A stretch of 64,000 bases of DNA from Strongylocentrotus droebachiensis (lineage: Eukaryota > Echinodermata > Echinoidea > Camarodonta > Strongylocentrotidae), in contig JAVYIG010006520.1 of NCBI GenBank assembly GCA_035222895.1, positions 1 to 64,000 on the forward strand, read 5' to 3'. Below are positions 22,790 through 35,500 of the stretch, one piece after another (positions within the stretch are counted from its first letter, which is position 1; every line of letters starts with the position of its first letter). The notes beneath the pieces are model-generated. The model saw only the letters and a list, made by a program, of their open reading frames with translations, had not been told where the DNA came from and made no database searches. The translations under genes were made by a program, and so were the position numbers.

Positions 22790-25780
22790 ATTATGCAGAT
22801 TTATGCACCACACTACTACACTCGCACAAACTGAGAAGAGTTAGTTTATTGAGAATGGGTGAGTAATTGATTGAAATATGAGTAGATTAAGTGAATTTAG
22901 TCATCAATTTTGAAAAAGCTGCAATAGTCTTCGTGATGTACGGTAATTTCGTTACATTTGGAGACGGTTCTCAACAGATTTTTGGGGAAAAGACTAGTAA
23001 AATATTGCTCTTGAAATTGCACTTTGATTTTCATCGTCATGAAGTAGTTTGACTGCGGTTTGCCGTCATTTCACCCTAGTACTCCAGTTAGGGCCCCGGG
23101 GTTCCGGCAGGCCCACCCCGGGGAATTTCGGTGCTCATTTGCATCAAGATCAAACTTTGTAATCAAGTTTTATTTGATATTTGATCGTCATCATGAATCT
23201 AATTCACCAATCACCGATTTAATTTAAATCTAGATTTAACGTTACACCTTTAAATAATCCACGAAGCATGATTTTTTTGATAATCCAAGTGGATTAATTC
23301 TTGTTAAAATCTTTAGTAGATGTGGCCTCTGATGGCTTTACTTAATATCGTTGCCATCCGTTCGCTCAGCTCAGTTGCATACGCGGTGCGTGTCAACTTT
23401 ATTTAGATCTAGATCTAGACCAAAATTATCTGTGACCATTGATAATCAAACAACTCAAAATCCTATTCATTTAGATGTAGATCTAAACCTGAAACTTATT
23501 AATAAAATATATTTAAAAAACAACACTAGGATTTGTTTATTTAATATTTAGATTTTGTGTGGGTCCAGCGTGCTTGTCAAGTTGTCATTAGGTCTATAGA
23601 TCTAGTCTACTAGATTCTAGACCTAGTAGGCCTAGTAGATCTAGACCCTAGCTATCAGTGGCGTACGCAGGATTTTTCAGGGGGGGGGGGGGGTAAGAGG
23701 ACTTTTTTTGGGGGGGGGGAGTCATCTTTTTTAGGTCATCCATTATCTAGATTTTTTTTTTATTTTATTTTTTTTAAATCCAACACTAAAAAAAGGGGGG
23801 GGGGGGTTCCAGAAAAACATACACATTAAAAAAAAAAGCTCAAGGGGGGGGGGGGGGGAGGGGGTAACCCCAACCCCCCCCTCCCCCTGCATACGCGCCT
23901 GACCCCTATTGATTCTTTTAATATAGACCTATTAGAGATTTGTTTTTCTTCTCCAAATTGTGCAGTTCATGTTGATAAATGTTTGTTTGTGTAAGAGAAG
24001 ACCCCTAGAGTCTAGTCCACAATTATGTTTACTTATGTAGTCCACTTCTTCTTGTCTTAATAAAGCAATTCTACTTAAGACTACTTTATATGTATAGGCC
24101 ATATAAAGCACTTTTTGAAGCACAAGTTAAATCTTCCATTTAATTTTAATTTGTATTGTGGTCCATTAAATTGGAATGTTGATTTCCACACCATATTAAA
24201 ATTAAGGCCAACCATGACATGAAAAATAGCTTTTATGCTAGATCTATTTTTATTTTGTTAAGGAGAAAGGGACGCCTTGATTGTCATATTGATTTTGTTT
24301 TCTTTTTGTTCCAACAGATTGAAACTGATGAAGATCAAGCTGGAAGGAGTTAACTGATGAGTAGACATTACAGCATTTCTTATATTTGCAAGATGAAGCT
24401 GTAAGTGCCATGCAGGTAAAATTTTCAGGATATTTAGCACACAAATATTAAACGACCTCGTATTAATTCACTAAAAAGGAAATGGAACTAAGTTTATGTT
24501 GCAAGCGTATAAAGTGGAGGGTATATTTTATTATAGTTCTGCACTTAGCGCACAAATATTGATATCTTTCCTTTCTTTGTTTACAAAGGGAATTTGTCCT
24601 TATTTACAGGAGGTCCTGTGTGTAGAAGAACAATGTCTAATGCACATTCAAGGCAATCCATGATCATACATGTAGGGTATACACAGGACCCTCATTACTT
24701 TTTTTGTTGTAAGTGGTCCTTTCACTTATTGAGCAATGAAGATGAAGAAGAACACAAAATAAGATTAATGAAAGTCTGTTTATAGGATGTATTATGGTTG
24801 ATATGTATCTATTATTATCACTTTTTAATTGAAGTACCTACATTGTTTTCTCTTATGTAGGATGATGCTTCTCTACAGTGGATGATGAAGGCATGCTGGT
24901 TACAAACCCAGGAGAGGAACAAAGAACAGATATTGACAGAATCATATCTAGAGATGCGGGCCTACTACACTTCATACGAGCAAGTGTGCTAATATACAAT
25001 GTAGGTACCCCCAATAAACGATTGTAGAACACATATCATGCAGAAAGTTATAGATCTGACAAAGATATTTTTCATTGTCCGTTACTTGTAAAAGAATACT
25101 TGACTGAATATCACAATTGTGACTTAGATTTAAAATAAAATGTTGATGTAGATGAAATATAAGTCTACATTACGTATGTTTCAGTAGCATTATTTCCAGT
25201 ACATCCTCTGGTCCAAGTTGTTGGGTCATTTTATGTCCAATATTTAACAGAGTATTATTCAATTATGAGCACAAGTTCACAATACAAGTATATTGTACAC
25301 GTATTACTTATTTCATACCTTGTCTGATCCAAGCTCCAGCAGGCCTATCGTCTTAATGGGATCATCAGAAATAATCTAAGATGTGGTCAGTAACTAGTCT
25401 TGTAGGAAAAATAGTTTAGGTTTGCCCACTAGAACCCCAATGAATTTCAGTCCTTCGTCATTTTGTCAGAGCAGGTATCAGGGTGTATGTTATTAGTCAT
25501 TGTTGATTTTCTTATACACTGCATCTTATTTCATTTTTCCATTCAACAGACTTGGGTTATCATCACAGCCCTTTCTTCTGAAAACTAGGCTACAACTGTA
25601 TTGATGAATGCAGGGTACATCTACATGGGACTACGTCTTAAAGATGCCACCCTCATATAATGAAAGAGGACAGTAGAGATGGGTTTCAATTTGAATATTT
25701 ACATGATATTTATTTATTATTAGTATTATATGTTTGTAGAATACCACATTCAATAAAGCTAATGAATTTATCATTTTGTC
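22790..25780 (+). ncRNA. Predicted spliced polyadenylated lncRNA (possible micropeptide)
   Basis: Four exons can be proposed. Exon 1 runs from about 22790 to 22858 with donor GTGAGT. Exon 2 is 24318-24415 (acceptor TTCCAACAG; donors at 24401, GTAAGT, or 24416, GTAAAA). Exon 3 is 24861-25004 (acceptor TTCTCTTATGTAG; donor GTACCC). Exon 4 is 25550 to about 25780 (acceptor TTTTCCATTCAACAG), with AATAAA at 25752. No long frame survives. If the later exon-2 donor is used, an ATG at 24410 opens 45 codons across the exon 2/3 junction, MQDDASLQWMMKACW to its end at 24992. Function unknown; the model is an inference from splice and polyadenylation consensus. Confidence 0.4.
23656..23901. mobile_element. 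hAT-like MITE with poly-G interior
   Basis: The left end CAGTGGCGTACGCAGG and the reverse complement of the right end (CAGGCGCGTATGCAGG) match at 13 of 16 positions. The interior is mostly runs of G with short T/A tracts. The ends resemble the better-preserved element at 52241-52407, which has an 8-bp target duplication. No clear duplication remains here. Confidence 0.6.
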
Positions 25781-26164
25781 AACTTTCAAATCATTAAAGA
25801 TAACTAATCATCAATGAATAAACATTATAATTTTAACAATATCAATTACCATCTTATAGGAGGACTGGGCAGAAAGATTTTCCTTGAAATTTTAGTGATA
25901 GTAAAGATCTTTCAATCTATATCAAAGATTGATTTAATCAATGATATTTTAATTATAATTATACATGTTGAAATTCATTTACCTCAATGGACTTCTGTAT
26001 TTTAGAGGATTTGTAAATTATTACATTATTGCTGCTTCAAGTATTGTATGTAAGAAGGTTTGAAAGTCAACCCTCTAAATGCATTAAATATAGAAAGACA
26101 AAGAAAGACTGCCATTTCATCATTGCCTTTCGTATCCAAGCTACTAATTTTAATAGAATCATGT

Positions 26165-26585
26165 TTTGATACTTCCTAACTTAAGAAAACAGGGAGGGTG
26201 GGGGGGGGGGGGGGGCTTGCTATCCTCTTCCTGGTGCTGTTTCAACATGGACCATGTAACTGGTTGCAAAAGTGTAAACAATATTATATTTATCATATGT
26301 TTATATTAGAAGGATTTAGAAAGTGAAAACGTTATGAATTATAGCATTTCTGTTGCTAGAAATAATAATATAAGTACAATGGCAGTGTTGATTGTTAAGG
26401 GAAAGGAATGGTTTTCCCAGTGAAATTAACGGTATAACCAATGTAAAATTAATAAAAAAGAGAAATTATTTTTTTAATTAAAAATTATACAGGACATGGC
26501 CCTCCTAACTAAAACCCTGGTACCACTTCTGGGTTGCTGTTGTTTTTTCTTTGGGGGTGGGGAGGAGGGGGGGGGGGGGGGTGGC
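26165..26585. repeat. Poly-G tracts
   Basis: Runs of 12 or more G occur at about 26196-26214 and 26566-26581, separated by ordinary AT-rich DNA. Their context (GGGAGGGTGGGG, GGGGAGGAGGGG) could form G-quadruplexes on the + strand. Confidence 0.7.
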
Positions 26586-26809
26586 AACCCAATTCAAAAT
26601 TTCCAGTGTTAAATTCAATTGTCTTTAAAAAAAAACTCTTTTAGGTCAATGTTTCACTTTTTTTTCTTCAAGTCAGAACATTTTAATAAAATGATTAACA
26701 TACTTTCCGGTCTCTCTGGTATCTAAATATATGTAAAGCTCCTGTGAAGTGAATCCAAGTGAATGTGGACAGTAATGAAGTGAATATGGAATGGTTGATC
26801 GAAGTGAGC

Positions 26810-26888
26810 ACTAATTTTTTTTTTTTTTTTTGGGGGGGGGGGGGGGCCTTCAAAAATTTGCACCCCCTCCCACCCGGATCCGCCACTG
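26810..26888 (-). mobile_element. Fragment of a hAT-like poly-G element
   Basis: Read on the minus strand, the sequence begins CAGTGGCGGATCCGGGTGGG and runs into a G/C tract and then poly-A. This is the same kind of terminus as at 23656. The other end is missing, so the copy is truncated. Confidence 0.5.
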
Positions 26889-27782
26889 CCCTGTGCCACA
26901 TAATTTGTTTGTCTAAAATAAGGAAACTTCACATCAGCATATTTAAAATGTATAATCATAGCCAGAGAATGTGTTGTTATATGGCTTATAGCATGTTTGG
27001 CCGGTTTAATGAAACAAAACAGACCCAGTTATTGATAGACTAAAAATGGAATACGATCTAAACATTATCTGTATTTCTTATTTAATGAAGGTCCACTCCG
27101 CGATATCGCGATGCATCCTGGGTATGAGGGGTGGAGCCTAAATAGCAAGCTTGAAATCTGTGAAAATGGAGGGTTATTATCATTGTTTGGTCAATAAAGA
27201 AATTTTCAAGAAACTCTTATGCTGGAATATTTATAAGTAGAGGTGTACTTTAGTTGGCGTTAATATTCATAAAAGAATGATACACGCCATTAAAACTATT
27301 ACAAAAAAACACAACATCGAGTGGAACTCCCATTTCCCGATGCATCCTGGGTACACCAGCTGTTTTACTGGTGATCGATAATACAAGTTCGAGCGCGTAT
27401 TTCACCTAACGGTGATCGCATCAGAATAATCCAAGCTGATTCGCTGAATCACTTGCGTTGCTAGCGCGCAGCGTGATGAATAAATTACCCATAATTCCGT
27501 ACAGTAGATTATTTGACCTCTCTAATTACGCTGATTCGCACATTGTCTTTTACCATGTAGTGAACATCATTCCAGTACACTTTTCGTGGGGAGCATCCTA
27601 CAGAATGCATAATTCATAAGGCTCATGAATTATGCAAGGGGGCTTATTTTGGCTTCTAATGGATCCGGACAAAATGGCGGAGCTTGGGGGGCCTGGGCGC
27701 AACAATACATGCGCGTCTGAAAACATTGATGACGCGCGCAATGTTTACTCGCAAATCAAAATTTAAAATGGCTACCTTAAAG

Positions 27783-28503
27783 GGCATATACCATCCAAAT
27801 ACAAGTTTATTCCTGCTGATGTGTAGTCCTGCATACATGTAAACTTCTAAATATGTTTCATAGATTTTTAAATATTGTTTTAAATTTTTTTTCTTCAAAC
27901 TTGCTAAGCTCCACCCCAAAACCTCCATATCTCATTCCCCTTGTGACATCAACTGCCAGTCATCTATGAGCTAACTTGGGAAAGTGCCAAGTGGTATGTA
28001 AGTTTGCCAAAGTTGACCACCTGTTACAATACAACAAACAATAGCAACATATACGTTGTTATGTCAGACATGTCAGACTAATCAGTCGGCTAAATTAATA
28101 TTCTACAATTGACAATGGCATGTGATTTCCTCCAGCTCAACACACGCTAATAATAGAATTGCATGCTTTCATACTTGTACAATATATCATCATTGCCTTT
28201 GTCTTCCTGGTGTGCTACAGCATGTCAGACATAGCAACTTTTATGTTGTTATTGTATTGTGTATTGTAACAGGTGGTCAACTTTGGCAAAGTTACGTACC
28301 ACTTTCTCAAGTTAGCTCGTTGATAACTGACACATGATGTCACAAGAGGAATGAAATCTGGAGGATTTGTAGGGTGGAGCTTAGCAAGTTTGTAAAAAAA
28401 AATATTATTTTTTTTAAAAAAAAATCTATGAAACACATTCAAAAGTTTACATATCAACGTTCACACCAATAGGAATAAACTTGTATTTGGATGACATAGG
28501 CCG
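27783..28503. mobile_element. Long inverted-repeat element, about 720 bp
   Basis: Two arms of roughly 290 bp face each other around a loop of about 130 bp. Left words ATCCAAATACAAGTTTATTCC, GCTAAGCTCCACCC and AAAGTTGACCACCTGTTACA are mirrored by GGAATAAACTTGTATTTGGAT, GGGTGGAGCTTAGC and TGTAACAGGTGGTCAACTTT. A third, partial copy of the GTGGAGCCTAAATAGCAAGC end lies near 27134. RNA read across it would form a very long hairpin. No coding frame. Confidence 0.7.
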
Positions 28504-28635
28504 TTTAACCGTGAAGGGGTGTATTGATAGTCAGCTGTGTTATATGTCGATCTCGTTGTTGTGACTGAGGAATTCTCTTTACAAGTATTAAAAGGGGTGA
28601 TCAAAACCGGAAACATGTCATTTTACAAAGCTGTT

Positions 28636-28741
28636 GGCCCGAATTCACATAGGAGGTTTGTCGACAAACCAAGGTTTATGTACGTCATATGACGCATGAA
28701 AACCTAGGTTTGTCGACAAACCTCCTTTGTGAATTCGGGCC
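28636..28741. mobile_element. Small palindromic MITE, 106 bp
   Basis: Ends GGCCCGAATTCACA and TGTGAATTCGGGCC are exact inverted copies, and the arms continue through GGTTTGTCGACAAACC, itself a palindrome. Similar 'GGGCCC..TTCACAAAA' ends occur at 56832. Confidence 0.75.
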
Positions 28742-28828
28742 ATTGTGTTTCATAGCTGAACGCAATCTTGTCGTGCACGTGTGGCAAACGACGTATGAAG
28801 CACGTACCGGTGGCTAATGAAAGGTTAA

Positions 28829-29373
28829 AGGGGAAGTCCACCCTGAAATTAAGTTAGTTTTAATAGGAGTAGAAAAATGAGAGAAACAAGTCAGTGAAAA
28901 TTTGAGCAAATTCCGATTAAAAATAAGGAAGTTAGGATTTTTTAAGTTGTGATCAATCAAACACAAATTGGCAACTCTATGACGTAAAATGCGAGCTCAA
29001 CTTCCATTTGCTTAGTACTAAAAAAATCTAAAGTTTTCATTTTCCCTCAAGAAAAATTTCAACCATACATGCACCCTTAATATAATAGTTGCAAATATGT
29101 TTCTATACTCCCCCTGCAAGGAACAAATATATATTCCGTCATCAATAACGAAGAAAACATGATTTTATGGAATATTATGCACAAAGCAAATGAAGGAGAG
29201 CTTGTAGCCTATAATAAGTCACAGAGTTGCCAATTTGTATTTGATTGATCACAACTTCAATAATTCATAACTTTCTTATTTTCATTCAGAATTTGCTCAA
29301 ACTTTCACTCACCTGATTTTCTTATTATTCTGCCTCTATCGAAACAAACTTATTTTGGGGGTGGACTTTCCCT
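28829..29373. mobile_element. TTAA-flanked MITE (piggyBac-like), about 545 bp
   Basis: TTAA lies at 28825-28828 and 29374-29377. Inside it, AGGGGAAGTCCACC faces GGTGGACTTTCCCT, and the arms stay similar for about 170 bp (for example TTGATCAC..AACAAATTGGCAACTC against GAGTTGCCAATTTGT). TTAA target duplication is the hallmark of piggyBac. No transposase. The right TTAA is 127 bp before the first RFX exon seen. Confidence 0.7.
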
Positions 29374-29503
29374 TTAATTGCCCCAAAAGAGCCAGAAACA
29401 CAGACTAAATAGGGCAGTTTAACAAAGAGATACTACAGACTAGACATACTATAAATGTGAATTGATAACTAGATAACATATTTTTTATTCCGTATCTTTA
29501 CAG

Positions 29504-29562
29504 AAGCTGTTCACTTCGCTTTGCTCCTAGACAAACAAATGACCTTGAACCATCTTGCACAG
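29504..29562 (+). CDS. RFX-like gene, exon a
   Basis: Acceptor TATCTTTACAG, donor GTATGT. The exon enters with two bases of a split codon and reads AVHFALLLDKQMTLNHLAQ, leaving in phase 0. TLNHLAQ matches the T/SLNHLxQ motif of RFX proteins. Confidence 0.85.
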
Positions 29563-32500
29563 GTATGTCGAAAACATCTAGGCCTTGTTTCTTAAGAGTG
29601 TTTTTATATCAATAACAAGCTATAGTAAAATTAATGTTATAGGCCTAAGCTAGGGAAATTGTGGCAGTTGATTGGCTGAGAGCGGATTTCTCAAATACCT
29701 CTTGCATGTGTAACGACCCTGATTTTCTCATTAATTGAACAAGAAAGAGTGGGAAATAAAATGAATAAAGAAATCAAAGGTTGTATATGCACGTTGTCAT
29801 GGAGCTACATACCCGTCGGTCTCAAGGGGAAGGGGGGAGGGGGGGGGGGGGGGGGGAGGGGGTTACAAACCTTCGGAAAGAAAAAAAGCAGTGGCCGAAT
29901 TTATATGCCCATACATCACTTGCAATTGATAATCAGTGGGGGCGTGGCTTATATGATGATACACTTTGCAGGCAGCGAGGACGGTGACGCAGTCAAGTGA
30001 CGTCATACTTCAGATGAGCGATGATTGGTCGTTGTTGGATCTGGACAGCATATGCCGGCAGACTGTTTCGGTAACGTGTGCAAAAGATACAACGAGATGG
30101 TTCGACACATTACTGAATGGTGCGTAAAGTATGACATATTCGATATTGATAACATTGACAAAATGAGGAAACATTTTTATTTTCAATAATCAAATATCAA
30201 AGTGATATCGCATAATGTAATAATGTCTAATAAATTGCAGTAATAGCATGAGGAAGCCTGGAAATAAAATGTGGAGGTGTCATGGTATATAGTGGTTCAT
30301 TCACTTGACTCTCAATCCAAGAGTTGATGGTTCAAATCCCAGCCTTCCTTAGCCAATTAATCCACATCTCCCAGCAACCTGTGTAACGTGGAAATCAATG
30401 ATGTTGCATCCCGTATTCAGTATTTTATCTTGGATCGTTTCGAAAGTCTGTAAGAATGACATTTACACGGGCAGACTGTTTCCATCTTTTTTAAAAATCA
30501 GTGGATTAAAGCGGGGGTGCATTAGTTGTAGCTACTTGCGTCCTCTGTATAGCAATGCCTAAGCGGTACCCGTTGGTCCCCCATGATCCCCTTTTTCTTA
30601 TGTTAATTGAGAGCTGATTTGATGGGATAACCACCTGTCAATGACCACGCAGAGAGGTCTAATCCCTCCTGGCCGAAGTTGTGCAGACAGGCTTTATAAT
30701 TTTCCAAACCTATTTTCTTTTCTTCGATTGATACCCTCAAAGCGTGTGAAGAGTTTGAGAAGATTTTGGATGATGACGTCACTCTGGGTCGCTTCACTGA
30801 TTGGTTGGATAAACTTACAAAAACCTTCACCGTTGAGGTAAGTCTCAAGCATTACGATTTACTTTTCAACATCGACTTAATACTATCCCCATATGCATGA
30901 CAAACATGCCGCACACGCACACACACGCTCATCCACCACACGCTCACACATATACTGCACACCCACACACACAATACATACCCTCACACAGATACGATAC
31001 ACGGCCATATTGCATGCATAATACCCCTGTCGCTCGAACACACACGCACACCACACACGCTCACACACACTCGTACGTGGATCCTAATTCAAAGTGAGGT
31101 ATATGTAACCGTGCATTGAAAGTGAGGACCCCTAGAAGATAATGTGTAAAATACAAAATGTAATCATTTTTATAAATAAATGTATTCATATTGAATAAAA
31201 ATCATGTTCATTTTTAAAATTTCTTTCGTTCTTAAAATTTCATATGTAAGCCATGCCCTATAAAAGTGAGGGGTGTGTGATAATCAGTTTTATCATACAT
31301 AAGGACAGAGGACACAGCATCTCTTATCCTATACAGTGCGTATCGAAAAAAAGTAATCCAACTTTAGAGGGTCAAATGTTCCAAGGTTATTTATTCTGAA
31401 CAATTACATTTATCTGTAATGTACAGAAAAACTCATACTTTTTCGACTGGTTAATTCTTAAAGGTAATACAAAGTTTTGGGAAATTTTGAAAATTGGGTG
31501 GGTTGTGATTCTTTACAATTTTGATATATTTGGATGCTCCTGTGGATGTATTAAGCACTAGAAAATTTAGCCCCTAAAACACTTCTGCTTTCGAGAAAAA
31601 TTGAATATAAAAATGTATCGGTGCTCCCGGTAAATTTTGATAAATTTCAAATAGCGCCTACGGCCGTACAATGGTAGCTGCGGCCATGAAAATATCAGAA
31701 TATCTAGTTGTGATATATAATTTCCAAACGGGAAAAGCTTATTGGTTGATTTTAGTCAATTAAGAACCATTGAATTATAGCTTAATTAATATCTTGACTT
31801 GAGAGGGAGCCATACAACATAAAGAGTTTATTATTTACAATTTCATAACTTTAGACTCGATTTCAACCGCGACAACGTTCACTGAATATTGTAGTATCGC
31901 ATATGCCAATATGTTTATTTGAACCGAATTCACGACCCCACACCAAAACTCAGCGGGCCCCCATATGGTACCTCCTAGATACACTACTGATTGTAGATTT
32001 AAACTGCAGTTGTTAATCCAAGTGGCACCCTCAGTAACGATTGGAGGTATTATTTGCTATACCGTGCCATTCACGCACTACACCTTCAACATGTCCATCT
32101 TCCCTTTCGATACAAAGGTGACAGCGACGGGATCTATAGAACCCTACTCTTGATCTAGAGAGAACAAATAATCGTGCGAGACTTAGCCGTATATATAGGC
32201 CTATATCTTGAAGATAAACGAGGGGTGTGATATGCTAGCGATTGAACGAGTGTATAGTGTAAATAATAATTTCCGATAATAAATTACAAAGATATATAAA
32301 TATCCTTTTCTCTCTATATTCAAATTTCTAGTTATTTATTTAATCTATATTTAATTCTGCTCTCTCCCTCTATTCCCCCTACATATATTCTACCCTCTCT
32401 TTTTTCTTATATTCGCCACATCTTACTCTCTCCATCGAAATTGTTTCCATTTATGTTATACCTCGATTTCTCTGTTTTCCTCCATCTTCCTCTATTCATC

Positions 32501-35500
32501 TCTCCCCCTCTCTCTCAATCTTTCCCCCTTTCAAAAAATAACTTTTCACTGTCTCTGTCTGCCTCTTTCAAGATTTTCCGCAGTCTTCGTCATGCTTTTT
32601 AAACAAAGATTGGGCTAGAGCGCTTCGCTAACACATGTAAATACCAGTCAGTCAAATCCCAAATTTTCCTGCATCCACTACATATGCATATCCCAAGAAT
32701 AAGAATACAATTGTCAGAAATATCTATCACACTATTAAGAATTAGATGTCAACATTTTTATTTCAAATATACTTATGATCACACCAGGTAATGTTATGCT
32801 GAAAATAATAAAATATCTATCCATTCATAACAAAAGTGAAAACGTATGTTTCAAAGGCTGAAATTATGTAACGAAATTATGTAACGAAATAATGCGAAAT
32901 AAGGAGCTTCTCATTTAAGAACTAGATGTCAACATTTTTATTTCAAATATACTTATGATCACACCAGGTAAAGTTAGAACATAACATATTAGTTCGCTCT
33001 TTCCTTTTTTTGCATATTTTGGCAATTTCGATGAAAACTTGAAAGCTGAAAGCATCTTTGAAAGGAGAATCCGGGACTTCCGTTTTCTTATTCCATCCAT
33101 AAAAGGCTAACACTATATACAAAGGAAAGCAAAAAACCCAACGCCCAGTTCAAGTGTTTTGACCCATCTCACACTGAATTTATACTGCATTTATGAAGGC
33201 TTAGATGGAGCTTGAGTAAACACTATTTGACCATAAACCGTAACAGTATCAAATTCTGTACGATTCCAATACTGTTTGAAATTGTCCAACTTTCCCTGGC
33301 AACCAGTGTTATACCCTAACTGCATGCACTCACAATATGTCTTGGAAAATGAGAAAGAAGATAATTTTAATGATAACCAGCATCCTTTTGAATATAACAA
33401 TACATATGACCACAATAATATACACTAATTCTAGTAATAGTTGTGGTACAGCATAGTAATATGATCCTATTTACTTAGGGTGGTATGATTCATGTTCTGA
33501 CAGGTTATATAATGAAAGATATTCGCTTCAATGCAGAGAGAGAGGAGACGCCCATGAATTCACTATAATTAAACATTTTAACGAAAATGGTTTATATGTG
33601 GGCCATGGGAATGGAACGTATAATATAAGGCAGTTAAACAATAATATGTAAACACATGACACTTGTCGGATAACAGATGATTACAGATGTCAAACAAAAT
33701 CAATATAATTATCATACAATTGACTAACTGATCCCTCTTTATGTTAGTGCGATCTTAAATGCCACAGCTAAATTGTGATCAATGCCTTTCCACATCAAGT
33801 TAACATTACACAAATGCATTTCAAGGTCAAATAGCTTTTTTACAGAGCCAATTCCCTTTTACAATATAACATGATTGTTAATACTACTTTACTAGACAGT
33901 GGGACCATCAAAATTACAGTCATGTTTATAAGTATGTCTAGAGAAAAATAAAAATACATACAGCACAGCTGCAATCAGTAAAAAAATAACCCTACTTGTT
34001 TTGATAAGGATAGTGTACATCAGCTATACAAAGTTCTACCAAAGTCACATTTCAACCATTTTCATATTCATAATCACACATGCATCATGACTAGCTCAAC
34101 AACAAAAATGCACTCAGAAACTTAGAAAAAGATAAAACATTCAAAGTACAATTTCGTTTGGGCTTCCTTATGTGATAATAAAGACAATCAAGACACAAAT
34201 GTTAAGAAACAATAATTGTAAAGAGTAAATTATACTAGTGTGACAATAATTGGTTGAGTTCAGAAATCATTAACTGTAAACCAAAGAGGCTTTTCCCTGG
34301 GGTAAAGAAATAAAAACAAACCAGATTTATACAATTCTTAAATGCAACTTTAGAAATGGAGGGCAAGTAGTTGAACATCTGGGATTGTTACCATAATAAC
34401 AAAATGCATATAGCTGATTTATATCAATTAAAGTAGAAAAAAGAATATTGCAAAGATAGAAGGAAAAACATTACAACAGGATCAACAAAATCAAGCTGAT
34501 GGTATATTCGACATTAATAACACTTAATGGCAGGATTTCTTTGATTTCATATAATTTCTTACGAAATCTTTTATGTTGCGCCAAGAGCGCTTTCTCAGCA
34601 CAGGATTTTCTTTCATAAGTTTGTCAATATCCCCTTTCCCTGGGAGATGATTTTTCAAAATCTGGTCCTTGAAACCTCCCAGAACTGCCCTCCTTTCATC
34701 TTTGCTCCAGGGGCGTCTCTGCTGCGTCATTCTACAGGAGGAATGTGGACTTCCAGCATCCAAGGAGTCTAAAGAGAAGAGAAATTAAATACTTCAGTGA
34801 CATAAAATCAGGAAATCTCCAATATCATTTGTTGTTATTCAAAGGATGTCACTCATTAGTAATGCTAACATTCACAGTAAAAATACACCATCTGCAGTGG
34901 CACTGCATATATTATTTTCTGATATCTCTAAAATAAGATATTTTTGAAATAGAAAATATTAATCGGCTGCACACAGAATTGAAAAAAAAAGATTGACCAA
35001 CAAGCCCACATGCAAAAAAGACAACCAAGATTCATGAAGGAGGCGCGATAGCTCAGTCGGTAGAGCAGTGATCCGGTGACCCGGGTTCGAAACCAAGTCG
35101 ATATGATAGTGCCGTTTGGTAAGGCATTAATCCTCATTACCAGGCACTTCGGAGAGAACCTAAAGCCGTCGGCCGTCTTGTTGCTTACTTACAAGCATTT
35201 ATGCTTTCTTAGCAGTCACGTAAAATAACTACTACCACAAAGTTAGCCAACTTACTTACTACATATATGAGAGTAAAAGAGGACAATGCCAATTTCTCAT
35301 ATGAAATAAAAACTTTGGATTGGTGGTCAATTTAATCAGAAATATCAATAAAGATTACATGGATGTGCCCCTCCCAACCCCCTCCCAAAAGAACAGAACA
35401 AATAATCAGTGTTTCATTTTGCCAGTAAAAGTGCTTTCATGGACCATCTTGGATATAGCAGTAACATGAAAATAACAGAAAATACATAATTGCTAGAGCT

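Noticed and set aside
35041-35112. Functional tRNA gene
   Set aside because: The A and B boxes are good, but no acceptor stem closes and the body continues as a SINE.
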